From: Schistocerca nitens | Taxonomy: Eukaryota > Arthropoda > Insecta > Orthoptera > Acrididae | Assembly (NCBI RefSeq): GCF_023898315.1 | Contig: NC_064615.1 | Location: 1,188,001,413-1,188,065,412, forward strand | Length of the DNA stretch: 64,000 bases | Reading direction: 5' to 3' | In this document: positions 43,965-55,085 of the stretch, one piece after another | Numbering within the stretch: the first letter of the stretch is position 1 | Layout of the letters: the number at the start of each line of letters is the position of its first letter | Made by a program: the position numbers and the translations under genes | The notes under the pieces: generated by a model | The model's input: only the letters and a program-made list of their open reading frames with translations | What the model was told of the DNA's origin: nothing | The model's database searches: none

Positions 43965-45549
43965 GGGGGTATGAGGTGGAGACCAGGCAGGATATCTCCC
44001 TCCGGTGCAGTCGGCTGGGTCCGCTGCCGGTCCCTGCACAGTGTCGGAGCGTGTGTGCAGCTGTCCGACTGCTACGAGCTTCCTGCCTCACCGACCCACG
44101 ACGTCCAAGTTGAGTGGTGTCTTAAGTTCCCGAGCCACGTCCGTTCACGTTGTGTCGTTCGTTTTGGTGGTTCGCTGTTGGGGAGCTTTTCCTGTGAGGA
44201 ACACAGAGTGTTTGTAGTGGTAAAATAGAGCCGCCGTGCGGTGGAATTAACTATATTGTGGCCGTTAGTGTTCTGGTTACCTGCCCTGGACACTGACGTA
44301 AATTCAGGCAGAGTTCTTTTTGGGAGGAGTTAACTATATTACCTTATTTCAAATTCAAGTGTTCCGGCGGAATTTTCTGCCTTGTGGCCGTTACTGTTCC
44401 GATTACCTGCCATGGTGGCTATCGTAATTTCAGGCTGTGTCCTTTCCTCACCTGTTGTCGCTGTCCAACACGGTGTGTAGTTTTCACAGCTTAATAATTA
44501 TTTCATTGTGGATAATCACGTCCGTAACAGTTTGGTGTTTGAGTTTTCATGTACCGATTGGTGGCTAGCAAGTCGTTTGGTTGGTCGGTTCGTGACTGTC
44601 TCTTGGTTGGGTTACCGACGGATCGAGTGTAGTTGGGCCCACCACCTATCTCACCTAAGTCAACGTTAATGTTTCGAGCCCCCCCCCCCCTCCCCGGAGG
44701 TGTCCGAGTGCCGTTGTAATCTATTATACCCAATGCTTTAAAGGAAAAAAAAAAATTGTGTTTTATGTAAATCAAGGGCCTTCAGCCCGTATAAGTAAGT
44801 TTCAATTCTGGCAAGTGGATATTTTGCTGAAAGTTACTGTTGTGTGCTATCTTTTCATCTTTAGACTTAGTGCGCTGTCATCCACTTAAAACTTAAAGGT
44901 TTAAAGTATTTTGAATTTCTGAAAAATCAATTGTGGGCCTTCAGCTGCTTAAAACCTTATTCTTAAATTTAGTTATTGTCGTTGCTTTGCCTTTTCATTT
45001 AGTGGGCTTTCGGCCACTTAAAACTTAAACCTTTAAGCTATTTTTTGAATTTTTGGAAAATCAACTGTGGGCCTTGAGCCACTTAAAGCCTTATTCTTAA
45101 AATTTCCCCTTAAGTGAAAACATTGTGGCCTTCTGCCTTAAAAGATTATGGTAATATGTTTTAAAATTTTGAAATTTAATTGTGACCTTCAGCCGTTGGT
45201 ATTGCAACTTGTTTATGTTTGTTCTATCCACTTTTGCCTTGAGGCTTTCAGTCTAGCTGTGATATAAACATATATATTTTAATTATTTTATTTGCAATTT
45301 TAGCTGTATGTCTTCAGTTACTTGAAATTTATCTTGTTGATTTTTAAGATTTCTTGTTTGGTGGCCTTGAGTCGTGAAAGAATTGGATTTTGAAACTCGT
45401 AGTTGTAAAGGTTCGGCTATGTGCCGTTTTGCTTTAAGTAAGTTATTAAATTGCAATAAATTACAATTTTGAAGTGAAACTGACCGCCACCCTATTTGGC
45501 CCTTTCCGCAATCCTAATGAGCTGTTGTGCCCAGCGGGTTTAGCGGGCG
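43965..45549 (+). repeat. LTR-like dispersed repeat, copy B
   Basis: Homologous to 6440-8170 but starting later (its left edge corresponds to about 7175 of copy A). It contains an expanded middle in which motifs close to gtgggccttcagcc followed by acttaaaacctta recur at irregular spacing of about 60-80 bases (for example 44775, 44935, 45002, 45068, 45125, 45183). It ends at the same gtttagcgggcg as copy A. There it abuts a Tc1 fragment on the minus strand. No open frame. Confidence 0.65.
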
Positions 45550-45930
45550 TGTCTCACTCTGGACAGATGTCTGCCTGTTACACATTACGACCTTCCAAGT
45601 GTCGGTGGCCTATGTTAGTCGACAGACGAGGTCAGTCTGTACGTGTCCTATCACGTTTCCACTTGACTATCACATCGGAAACAGTGGTGCTAGGGATGTT
45701 GTGGAGTGTGGAAATCTCGCGTACAAGCGTACGACGAAAGTGACACCCTATCACCTTACCACGTTCGAAGTCTGTGAGCTCCACGAAGCGCTCCATTCTG
45801 CTCTCTCACGATGTCTAATAACTACTGAGGTCGCTGAAACGGAGTACCTGGCAGTAGGTGGCAGCACAAAGCACCTAATACGAGGAACTTAGATTTTTGG
45901 GGGTGTCCGGATACTTTTGATCACATAGTG
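45550..45930 (-). pseudogene. Tc1-like transposon 5' part (terminal repeat and HTH)
   Basis: On the minus strand it begins at the terminus cactatgtgatcaaaagtat (45930 inward), continues with ccggacacccccaaaaat, and reaches a transposase start region: ELTDFERGK and CHFRRTLVREISTLHNI, matching ELTDFERGQVIG and REISSLLNI of the element at 8418-9640. It is truncated where the LTR-like repeat begins. Confidence 0.8.
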
Positions 45931-46007
45931 TATGTGTCGTCCAGCCGGGGGCCGTAGCTCGCGGGCACATCGTGCACTCGTTACATATTACCTAATAGCA
46001 CGTGTAA

Positions 46008-48600
46008 CGTGAGAAGGAAACGTAGTAGGTGAATATGGATTGGGGGTAAGAAATGAAAGAGGAAGCCGCCTGGTAGAATTTTGCACAGAGCACAACTTAA
46101 TCATAGCTGACACTTGGTTCAAGAATCATAAAAGAAAGTTGTACACATGGAAGAATCCTGGAGATACTAAAAGGTATCAGATAGATTATATAATGGTAAG
46201 ACAGAGATTTGGGAACCAGGTTTTAAATTGTAAGACATTTCCAGGGGTAGATGTCGAGTCTGACCACAATCTATTGGTTATGAACTCTAGATTAAAATTG
46301 AAAAAACTGCAAAAAGGACGGAATTTAAGGAGATGGGACCTGGATAAACTCACTAAACCAGAGGTTGTACAGAGTTTCAGGGAGAGCGTAAGGGAACAAA
46401 TGGCAGGAATGGGGGAAAGAAATACAGTAGAAGAAGAATGGGTAGCTCTGAGGGATGAAGTAGTGAAGGCAGCAGAAGACCAAGTAGGTAAAAAGACAAG
46501 GGCTAGTAGAAATCCTTGGGTAACAGAAGAAATATTGAATTTAATTGATGAAAGGAGAAAATATAAAAATGCAGTAAATGAAGCAGGCAAAAAGGAATAC
46601 AAACGTCTCAAAAATGAGATCGACAGGAAGTGCAAAATGGCTAAGCAAGGATGCCTAGAGGATAAATGTAAGGATGTAGAGGCTTATCTCACCAGGGGTA
46701 AGATAGATACTGCCTACAGGAAAATTAAAGAGAACTTTGGAGAAAAGAGAACCTTTTGTATGAATATCAAGAGCTCAGATGGAAACCCAGTTCTAAGCAA
46801 AGAAGGGAAAGCAGACAGGTGGAAGGAGTATATAGAGGGTCTATACAGGGGCGATGTACTTGAGGACAATATTATGGAAATGGAAGAGGATGTAGATGAA
46901 GATGAAATGGGAGATAGGATACTGCGTGAAGAGTTTGACATAGCACTGAAAGACCTGAGTCGAAACAAGGCCCCGGGAGTAGACAACATTCTGCATTTTC
47001 AATTTTTCACATGTTGGACTTAGAAAAGTTGCGTTTCGATTAAGCGACAAAAGTTAAAGTTCTTATACATTGAGTTCCCTATGGGACTTAGTCTCTGAAA
47101 TCTTTGTTGTTGAATAATGTTGATACTTCTTAACTAAACATAATAATATTTGGTATACATGACGGCCTTGGGAGAGCCAGTCCTAACAAAAATCTACCAT
47201 CTGGTGAGCAAAATGTATGAGACAGGCGAAATACCCTCAGACTTAGAGAAGAATATAATATTCCAATCCCATAGAAAGCAGGTGTTGACAGATGTGAAAA
47301 TTACCGAACTATCAGTTTAATAAGTCACGGCTGCAAAATACTAACACGAATTCTTTACACACGAATGGAAAAACTACTAGAAGCCTACCTAGGGGAAGAT
47401 CAGTTTGGATTCCGTAGAAATGTTGGAACACGTGAGGCAATACTGACCCTACGACTTATCTTAGAAGCTAGATTAAGGAAAGGAAAACCTACGTTTCTAG
47501 CATTTGTAGACTTAGAGAAAGCTTTTGACAATGTTGACTGGAATACTCTCTTTCAAATTCTGAAGGTGGCAGGGGTAAAATATAGGGAGCGAAAGGCTAT
47601 TTACAATTTGTACAGAAACCAGATGGCAGTTATAAGAGTCGAGGGGCATGAAAGAGAAGCAGTGGTTGGGAAAGGAGTGAGACAGGGTTGTAGCCTCGCC
47701 CCGATGTTATTCAATCTGTATATTGAGCAAGCAGTGAAGGAAACAAAAGGAAAATTCGGAGTAGGTATTAAAATGCATGGAGAAGTAATAAAAACTTTGA
47801 GGTTCGCCGATGACATTGTAATTCTGTCACAGACAGCAAAGGACTTGGAAGAGCAGTTGAACGGAATGGACAGTGTCTTGAAAGGAGGATATAAGATGAA
47901 CATCAACAAAAGCAAAACGAGGATTATGGAATGTAGTCGAATTAAGTCGGGTGATGCTGAGGGTATTAGATTAGGAAATGGGACACTTAAAGTAGTAAAG
48001 GAGTTTTGCTATTTGGGGAGCAAAATAACTGATGATGGTCGAAGTGGAGAGGATATAAAATGTAGACTGGCAATGGCAAGGAAAGCGTTTCTGAAGAAGA
48101 GAAATTTGTTAACATCGAGTATAGATTTAAGTGTCAGGAAGTCGTTTCTGAAAGTATATGTATGGAGTGTAGCCATGTATGGAAGTGAAACATGGACGAT
48201 AAATAGTTTTGACAAGAAGAGAATAGAAGCTTTAGAAATGTGGTGCTACAGAAGAATGCTGAAGATTAGATGGGTAGATCACATAACGAATGAGGAGGTA
48301 CTGAATAGGATTGGGGAGAAGAGGAGTTTGTGGCACAACTTGACGAGAAGGAGGGATCGGTTGGTAGGACATGTTCTGAGGCATCAAGGGATCACCAATT
48401 TAGTATCGGAGGGCAGCGTGGAGGGTAAAAATCGTAGAGGGAGACCAAGAGATGAATACACCAAGCAGATTCAGAAGGATGTAGGTTGCAGTAGGTACTG
48501 GGAGATGAAGAAGCTTGCAAAGGATAGAGTAGCATGGAGAGCTGCATCAAACCAGTCTCAGGACTGAAGAGCACTACCACCACCACAACAACAACAACAA
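46008..48600 (+). mobile_element. RTE-type LINE, copy 2, with 9-bp target duplication
   Basis: A 5'-truncated RTE element. cacgtgtaa occurs at 45999-46007 and 48601-48609. The element starts inside the endonuclease (EGNVVGEYGLG, then RNERGSRLVEFC) and ends with ggactgaagagcactaccac and a (aac)n tail (48580-48600), a usual RTE 3' end. The frame 46040-47023 carries endonuclease and linker (WFKNHKRKLYTWKNPG, ESDHNLLVMN). About 165 bases at 46992-47160, absent from copy 1, split the RT; further frameshifts lie at 47160-47365. The frame 47365-48567 carries the rest of the RT. It is younger and better preserved than copy 1. Confidence 0.92.
47365..48567 (+). pseudogene. RTE reverse transcriptase, C-terminal 400 residues
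   Basis: RT palm and thumb: FVDLEKAFDNVDW (motif A), GVRQGCSLAPMLFNLYIEQA (motif B) and LRFADDIVILSQ (catalytic FADD, intact) followed by MNINKSKTRIMECS and FCYLGSKITDDGRSGEDIK. The C-terminal block is YGSETWTI, RRMLKIRWVDHITNEEVL, LVGHVLRHQGITNLV, GRPRDEYTKQIQKDVG and a last AWRAASNQSQD. The open frame is uninterrupted, but its N-terminal fingers are cut off by the damage between 46992 and 47365, so no full replicase is made. Confidence 0.9.
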
Positions 48601-48609
48601 CACGTGTAA

Positions 48610-49164
48610 AGTAATAGGGAATAAAACGTTTATACATCACAGAGGTTGTCTTCCGTCTAATTATTGTGAGTGGAAACGAGGGGAGGGCAGTGAGTCCTCT
48701 CGCAATGCAAGTTCAAACCTTAAATGTAGTAACGCAGGACCAGAGGTTTGCCAGTGAACCGGGTACACCGGCCTTCGCGGGAAAATCGTCGTAATCGGCT
48801 ACGAGAACCGTACATTTAGGAGGATTAGGGAAAGGCCAGCCCAGCAACTTGCGACCGAAGGAAAACCCACGCCCTCCGCAAGCTGAACCTGGACGACGCG
48901 AGTACGGTAACGAACAGGACTAGCACACACACGAGTCGCTGGGGAACGATACAAACGTGTAGAGAATGTGGAAAGGAAGAAAACAAAAAGCTGACTGACG
49001 CTAGCGAGTTGTTAGTGAAACTACCTCGTGGACGACAAACACTGCGTCCTTCTGCGTCCTGCAAAGTGAGGACAGAGTTTTAATGCGTTACGGGTGCGCG
49101 CGCACTGCCCTCGTGGAGTGGCTCCGCCGGCTGTCACGGAAGAGGCGCGCGGCCGACCGCCGAC

Positions 49165-49166
<2 letters not shown>
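48610..49166. other. No gene recognised
   Basis: Nothing identifiable between the LINE and the tetranucleotide repeat. Confidence 0.35.

Positions 49167-49233
<67 letters not shown>
49167..49233. repeat. (CAGC)n microsatellite
   Basis: About 16 perfect tetranucleotide units inside a CpG-rich stretch. It creates long PASQ/GWLA-repeat frames on both strands that are not genes. Confidence 0.95.
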
Positions 49234-50479
49234 GGCCGTTTCGCAAGCAGCTGGCAGCAGCGGGCCGCCAGCTACAGAGTTCCGGCTGTAAACCGCTTCC
49301 CACAGACTCTTGCAGGAAGGCGCCACGGCGTCACCTTCCTCTCTCGATACCTGCCGACACCCACAACATTCCGCAGCCGAGGACAGAGGTGAACGTGTGC
49401 CACGCGCCGCACCTCCGCGTGAGCACACACTGCCACCCCACAAACAGTCGGGCGCCTGTGAAGCGCACGTTTGCTGATCGCCGAGATAGGCTCGGGGGCC
49501 AAACCGTGACGACCGCGACACCTCGGTGTGACGCGGCTCGGCGGCGTTACGTTCGGAGCGCACCGACCTACTGTGCACGCGACTACGAGGCAGCCAGGCA
49601 TGTAAACCGTGAAACGTACCGACGGGCTACCGTGCACGCACCCTTATTGTTAAGAATAGAAGAATTACAAACAGAATTACTACTGATTGTGGAAAGCGTA
49701 CACATCACGAAATTAATGACGATATTTGCACCGAGAACTACACACTCCACAAAACTTGCACAGACACCTGAGGATACACCCAAAACGCAGACATAAAGAA
49801 AAGCACCGCGACATAACACAGACGCGGCACACTGAAACACAACAGGGTATAGAACACCTACATCGAACCAGTGACTTTCATCTCACGGGGGTTCGCAAAT
49901 ACAAATGATACAGCGCACCGTATCAGATGATGAACAGCTGGAAGGAAAAAAAAGTGATTCCAAAAGAACACAAACGAACAGAAAACCCAACACGGCTTCA
50001 ACCACATATGCTGGAACATGAACGAGAATACGACACAGAACAGGAACTATAGACACCCACAACACACTCGCGGCCCGAGCAGACAGCTACACAACCATCA
50101 GACCCAGACAAAGAACGCAGAACTTGGAGAACAGACGACATTTTAAAGCTGGAAGAAAATATACGGCCTTCGAGTGTACAAAACAGAGACAACTTTCGAA
50201 CAGCACTGGACTTGTGACTAGAATTGTCAACTGAAAAGGTGCCACAATCTGCTGTCCGACCCCAGAGCAGACAGACGGACTTTTGCTGAAATCAGCTGAC
50301 ATACCCAGTGCGCTGCTACTCAAAACCTGCACTGGAAAGGGGCAGAACATGTACACAGAGACCTTGCGAGATGCCACGGACCAGTGTACTTCGATTACAA
50401 TGAAGAGGGATCTAAATGTTTTGTACATGCCCGACATCCATGAAACTCTTAGAACCGAATGGAAACAACCAGTCGCTAA
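49234..50479. other. No gene recognised; possibly leader of the decayed LINE
   Basis: Moderately GC-rich, then AC-rich. A frame near 50283-50480 (LLKSADIPSALLLK) could be degenerate ORF1-like sequence of the LINE that follows, but I cannot support this firmly. Confidence 0.35.
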
Positions 50480-51050
50480 TTAATACGGACCTACCTAAAC
50501 TAGTGGATGAAGTGCACGCAGAACGTGCTCTACTCGCAGGAACGACAAACCAGTTGCTTTTGACCGCAAACAGATAATCGTAACAGGTACGATCGTTGTC
50601 ACAAATACAATCTCGACAGTTACAAAGATATGTCGTTTACGTGCCGAACACCTCGCAACAGGGCAAATAGTGCACGATCGTAACAAATGGGTTACTGCGT
50701 CGTTATACGTGCAGTACTCGCACGACAGAGTCGATGTCGAATACGCTAATAGCAGAAACTCAGGAATAGCTGCAGACACAGATTGTAGGTCGAGTGTGTG
50801 TCTCTGTGACACAACGGGCAATCAGGGACACCGAGCCCACGAGGTGCTGACTGAGCACAACCTGCACGACGTCAGCACTCCGAATGAGCCACCGGCAACC
50901 ACCACCAGCATCGACACGACAATTGTAAATCCGAATGCACTGCCACGTAGTCACAGCGACCACAATGCTATCATCTTGAGCACCGACACACATCAGAGAT
51001 TCTTGTTTCACAAGGCGAACTGGGCAAAACTGACACAGATGACTCGAGGC
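50480..51050 (+). pseudogene. I/R1-superfamily LINE endonuclease remnant
   Basis: Frames in order give TGTIVVTNTISTVTKIC and HLATGQIVHDRNKWVTASLY followed by VQYSHDRVDV. Then come LTEHNLHDVSTPNEPPAT, SIDTTIVNPNALP and SHSDHNAIIL with a final FHKANWAKL. Order and motifs match the AP-like endonuclease of R1/I-type LINEs: VVASVYCQYS, N-PGDPPTF, IDVTL, SDHN and KANW. The catalytic His/Asp motif SDHN persists. Stops before 50670 and loss of the RT show it is a fossil. Confidence 0.6.
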
Positions 51051-51149
51051 CTTCCCTCTGTGTGCAGCTAAGGGATCAGTGGATTATAATGCTCAAAAGG
51101 CACACTGATTATTACTATAGAACAGAAGAACAAGTTCACTGTTGCCGGC

Positions 51150-51235
51150 CATAATTCGTTAATTTCGAAAACGCGTTTCGGAGGCGGGACGAAAGAAAAA
51201 GAAGCCTCCCAAAATGCGCCGTGCAAATAAATAAC
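51150..51235. repeat. Short imperfect palindrome with gaaaacgcg/aaaatgcgcc arms
   Basis: The minus-strand reading of the left half (cctccgaaacgcgttttcga) and the right half (cctcccaaaatgcgccgtgc) resemble each other and the gaaacgcgtcgtgc core of the foldback at 34830-35199. Possibly a decayed Penelope terminal-repeat pair. Confidence 0.35.
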
Positions 51236-51394
51236 TTGTGGCCGATAAACAGTCGACGTGTTGTGTACCGATGGCTGGCACTACTGCAATCTACAGCGGC
51301 TGTGCGAAAGATATCGCGAGGCCGGCTCGCCTCTTTGACACGCTATCTGAAGGGCGTGAACCGACGGACAGCCGGCGAAAGACGTTGAACGTTG

Positions 51395-51553
51395 TGTGTG
51401 TGTGAATTCCTAAGGGACCAAACTGCTGAGGTCATCGGTCGCTAGACTTACACACTACTTAAACTAACTTATGCTAGGAACAACACACCCACCCACGGCC
51501 GAGGGAGGACCCGAACCTCCGGCGGGACATGGCGCCTCTAACCGCTCGGCAAG
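51395..51553 (-). mobile_element. tRNA-derived SINE
   Basis: Minus-strand copy related to 19527-19690: tail gtgaattcctaagggaccaa and ctgaggtcatcggtcgctag at the left, B box ggttcgggtcctccc and head gccgagcggttagaggcg at the right. Confidence 0.88.
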
Positions 51554-52488
51554 GTGAAAGGTCGGCTTGGGCGGAAACGCTGCCGAGGGCAGGCCGGCAG
51601 CTCTCGGGGCAACGGCACAAGGTTTCTGCACCTCCGCGTTCAGCTGCCAGCCCTCTCCTCATTCACATTCGCTGGTGTTGCAGCGGCGCTCCAGCGATTT
51701 CAGGGCGGGAGCAAGACTTTCCAGACAGGTACTGAGTCTGGCTCTGTAGGTGCGTTCACGAGGAAGTAACGGCCGCATTCGACAAACAGTGCTGTGCTGC
51801 ATACTCTCTCACGTCGTGCTCCGAGGGCCACTTCGGAACTGGACAGTGTTATGACGTTGGACCCGGGTTCGGAGGCTGTTTTATGGTTCTTTATGGTTAC
51901 GTTATTATGATTTGTTTGAACTATTGATCCTCACCTTCAAAGATTTTGTCACCTTTCCGGACGTGATTTAAAAGTTACTGTCACGGAGAAAGCGCTAGTT
52001 TTAGTTCTCGATTGTGTATGGTCTATCGTTAGCCTGTGTCCAAAGTATTCACGTTTCAGAAACGTGTTCAGAGGTGAAGCTGCGTTACGTTACGTCAATA
52101 GCCCCAGTGGTAGTTAAGTGTTGTCCAGCATAGGTGGAACGTACGATGCAAACTGTGGTGCGTCTTCGACACATCAGACACCTTCCGACCAGCCTCCTTT
52201 TAAGTATACTTGTTATTCTTTTACCTTACGGTTTTGTATTTCTATTAACAGGATTAAACGGTCTTTACCTAATATGTTTGAATTTTTAAGTAATAGTTTT
52301 ATGCTTATTGTTTTATAACTTGTGTTGCCAGTGTGTACTAATTATATTCGGGGAAATTGTTTTAATGATGTCGTTCTGAACTGCACTGTTACAGTGACGT
52401 TAAAAACTTCTCGCCTCGATGTTGTGTGAGTAATGTTTTTGTACTCTGAAGAATATATAGATGTATGTTAATCTGGAAGGGCGTTTGC
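51554..52488. other. No gene recognised
   Basis: Short frames only. Confidence 0.35.
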
Positions 52489-52500
52489 TTTTGGAATGAC

Positions 52501-52698
52501 TGAAATGTCGTGTGGCTAGGGCCTCCCGTCGGGTAGACCGTTCGCCTGGTGCAGGTCTTTCGAGTTGACGCCACTTCGGCGACCTGCGTGTCGATGGGGA
52601 CAGTCCCTGAGCGGAGAAAATCTCCGACCCAGCCGGGAATCGAACCCGGGCCCTTAGGATTGACATCCTGTCACGCTGACCACTCAGCTACCGGGGGC
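52501..52698 (-). mobile_element. tRNA-derived SINE, second family
   Basis: On the minus strand the head reads gtccgcccccggtagctgag, tggtcagcgtgacaggatg, and the B box gggttcgattcccggc. The body then reads gtcggagattttctccgctc, agggactgtccccatcgac and gacgggaggccctagccaca. The head differs from the other SINEs, with a distinct tRNA origin. ttttggaatga on the left (about 52490-52500) and ctttggaatga on the right (about 52700-52710) look like target duplications. Confidence 0.9.
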
Positions 52699-53055
52699 GG
52701 ACTTTGGAATGAATGCAGTATTCGATATACATGTCAAATAAAATGGATACTACGAGTGGACCTTTGATTATATTTGTGTCCCATCGTCCAGATGGGCCGC
52801 GGTAATTTGGACAGGGTGCTTAAATTGACAAACGGCACAGTTGTTTGCCTGGTTATCGGTGGTAACAGCGACGGTGACGGCTGGGCAAACAGCGCGCTGG
52901 CGTTACTTCCGTGGGACGAGTGAGCCGGCAGCGGCAGCAGCCGCCTTCTTTGTCTGGGGGCCGCACAAGGCCGGCCGTCGGAGCAGCGTGCAGGCACGGT
53001 GGGCGGCGCCGCCCTCGCGTGGGCCCAAGGCGATCCGCCAGCCGCCAGCCGCCAG

Positions 53056-53133
53056 CCGGCCACCGGCAGCGGCTGCGGGCCTTTAACACCGGAGCCGGCC
53101 ACCGGCAGCGGCTGCGGGCCTTTAACACCGGCG
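53056..53133. repeat. Two tandem 39-bp units
   Basis: ccggccaccggcagcggctg continuing cgggcctttaacaccgg is duplicated head to tail (53056-53094 and 53095-53133) within a GC-rich block (about 52860-53170). No gene was recognised around it. Confidence 0.85.
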
Positions 53134-53199
53134 CTCCAGCTCGCGGCAACAGCGTCGCCACGCAGCCGGACGTACGCGTACCCATGTCGTAAGGAACAC

Positions 53200-53345
53200 G
53201 TTTTGCTCCGACAAATGATGTGCTTTTCTGGAAAAGCTCTCTTCGTCCGTGAGAGCCAGTTATCTGTCAGAACGGTGTCCTTCGACTTGCGGAACGCATT
53301 CGACGCAGTTCCAGGCTGCCGTTTAGCAACCAAACGCGAGATTAC
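53200..53345 (+). pseudogene. CR1-like RT fragment (motif A)
   Basis: One frame gives ALFVRESQ, then VSFDLRNAFDAVPGCRLATK, matching ALFVHETQ...FLDFRKAFDTVPHCRLINK of the LINE at 15130-19340. It is directly followed by a SINE fragment. Confidence 0.6.
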
Positions 53346-53379
53346 CGAGGTTTCTTCTTTCTTTTATTTTAGAAAAAAA

Positions 53380-53432
53380 TTTGTGGAAAGGTCTTACGGG
53401 ACCAGACTACTGAGCTGATCGGTCCCAGGTTT
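53380..53432 (-). mobile_element. SINE tail fragment
   Basis: ggtcttacgggaccagacta and ctgagctgatcggtcccagg match the inverted tail of the SINE family seen at 19527-19690. Head missing. Confidence 0.6.
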
Positions 53433-53966
53433 GTGGTAAGATGGCTATACACGTTTAAACGAGGAATTAAATTTCACTTCTCGCTGTTACCGCTTTTCGC
53501 GGAAGTTCATCGATGTGGTGGTACACATAAGAAAAACGATGTGAAGAGAAGAAGGGCTGTTTATCTGCGACAGTAGACGATTCCAGAGTCGGCCGTCGGG
53601 TAAGGCAGGACGCGTGCCTCGCCCCCGCATCGAGCCTGCCGAGGGGAGAACAGCTGCGAGGGCGAGTCCCGCAGTGCTGGCAACATCACCCTCAAAAACT
53701 GGTACAGTGATACCTCGTGTCTAGCGGCACCTTAATGCTTGCAGCATTCGCAGACAAACGAATATTTTTCCACTAGCGCCAATTTTCTCCGCTTCTGGCA
53801 GCTCTAGTACAATCGTCAAATTATCGTGGACAATTTCTTATATTAGACAGTACTTTCAGTTCGTCGTTAGGTCGAATTACAGCAAAGTAATCCTTTTCCT
53901 GACATTATTTCTTTGCTGTAACAATAAGGCACTTTTGCCACAATGAGAAGCGTGAAACATTTGTTG
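53433..53966. other. No gene recognised
   Basis: Nothing identifiable. Confidence 0.35.
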
Positions 53967-54005
53967 TACACTATTGTTCAGAAAAGAACAGAATACCGCG
54001 AACGA

Positions 54006-54467
54006 CTAGAGATAGGACGTTCGTATTCCCAGAAACTGGACATTAGTGGGTTGTGAAGAAATGATTAGCATTTCGGTCACCTCGGTGCAGCATACGCCCT
54101 GACGCCTTGTTCTGTGCGCGGTGGAATGGACGCGTGTAAGGCGGGAGTAGCACCCCCTGCATTCACCTGGCACCGCACAGCGCTCCACCCGTCGCTTCCC
54201 CGCATCTGACACATTTCCGGCTGTCGACGAGTCTGGTGATACGGCGGACCGGGGCAACAGGCCGACGTCCTGTGAAACCGAGAAGGCACGCGTCCGTGCA
54301 ACCACATAAGGTCGTGCATTGTCTTGCTGCAAAACGGCGTCTGGGAGGTCGTGCAAGAAGACTGCGGCGACGGGTCGCAGGCCGTCCCCGCCACACTGCT
54401 CACAGTGCCCTGCACGCGCAGCGACGCCCAGCACCAGCCCACACCGAGAGGTCTCGTGCAAATGCAC
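54006..54467 (-). pseudogene. Tc1-like transposase remnant
   Basis: The minus-strand frame contains VLQQDNARPYVVARTRAF, matching the FQQDNARPH-A block with the second catalytic Asp. It is followed by QDVGLLPRSAVSPDSS, a degraded version of WPA-SPDLSPIE that has lost the third acidic residue. Upstream sequence to about 54950 has no continuous frame. Confidence 0.7.
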
Positions 54468-54861
54468 TCACAGTCATACCGCTACCCCTGTCTGCGGCCA
54501 CCGTTTTTAAAAAAAAAAACAGGACCTGGGCTCGTCCTAAAACAGTGTCTGACGCCATTCTTGTCGCCAGTAACGTTTTCCCATTCACCACTGCCGCCGA
54601 GCAACTTTCTGCAAATTTGTCAAAGGTAGGGAAGAAACGGACGACGCGCACGTAAAACCTGGCGTAATAAAGAACGACGGACTGCCGCCCCTGATGCAGT
54701 ACGATGTGTTACACTGTTCCACTGTTGCGCCACAGGCGAGCAGGACGCACACCTGTCCCGCAGTGCCATTCGGATCAAGTTCCGATCTCCCCTCTCGCGG
54801 TGGTCACATCACAACCCGAAAGATGTCGTCGTGTTGTACGGCCTTCCGTCGACCATTCGGC

Positions 54862-54896
54862 GCACGCACACACGCACACGCACACACACACACACA
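54862..54896. repeat. (CA)n microsatellite
   Basis: Interrupted CA/CG dinucleotides changing to a pure (ca)n run. Confidence 0.9.
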
Positions 54897-54954
54897 TTGC
54901 ATTGCCGGAACACTTCGTCCCACACGAGCAACAATTTTCCGGATGGCTGCATCA

Positions 54955-55085
54955 AAAAATGGTTCAAATGGCTCTGACCACTATGGGACTTAACACCATG
55001 CCCCAGGCAGGATTCCAACCTGCGACCGTAGCGCTCACGCGGTTCCAGACTGAAGCGCCTAGAACCGCACGGCCACACGGCCGGC
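54955..55085 (-). mobile_element. tRNA-derived SINE, internally deleted, with 13-bp target duplication
   Basis: Minus strand: head gccggccgtgtggccgtgcg, B box ggttggaatcctgcc, then directly the tail gttaagtcccatagtggtca; the middle of the body is missing. Duplications gatggctgcatca (54942-54954) and gatgactgcatca (55086-55098) differ at one base. Inserted in the Tc1-like element. Confidence 0.92.

Noticed and set aside
43640..45930. LTR-like repeat inserted into a single Tc1 element split in two
   Set aside because: The two flanking Tc1 pieces overlap in the transposase region they cover (both include sequence around the VV-C/TITQEF segment), so they are better read as two separate fragments.
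49083..49796. 237-codon frame with PASQ repeats and its opposite-strand GWLA-repeat counterparts
   Set aside because: Created by the (CAGC)n microsatellite; open in several phases and on both strands.
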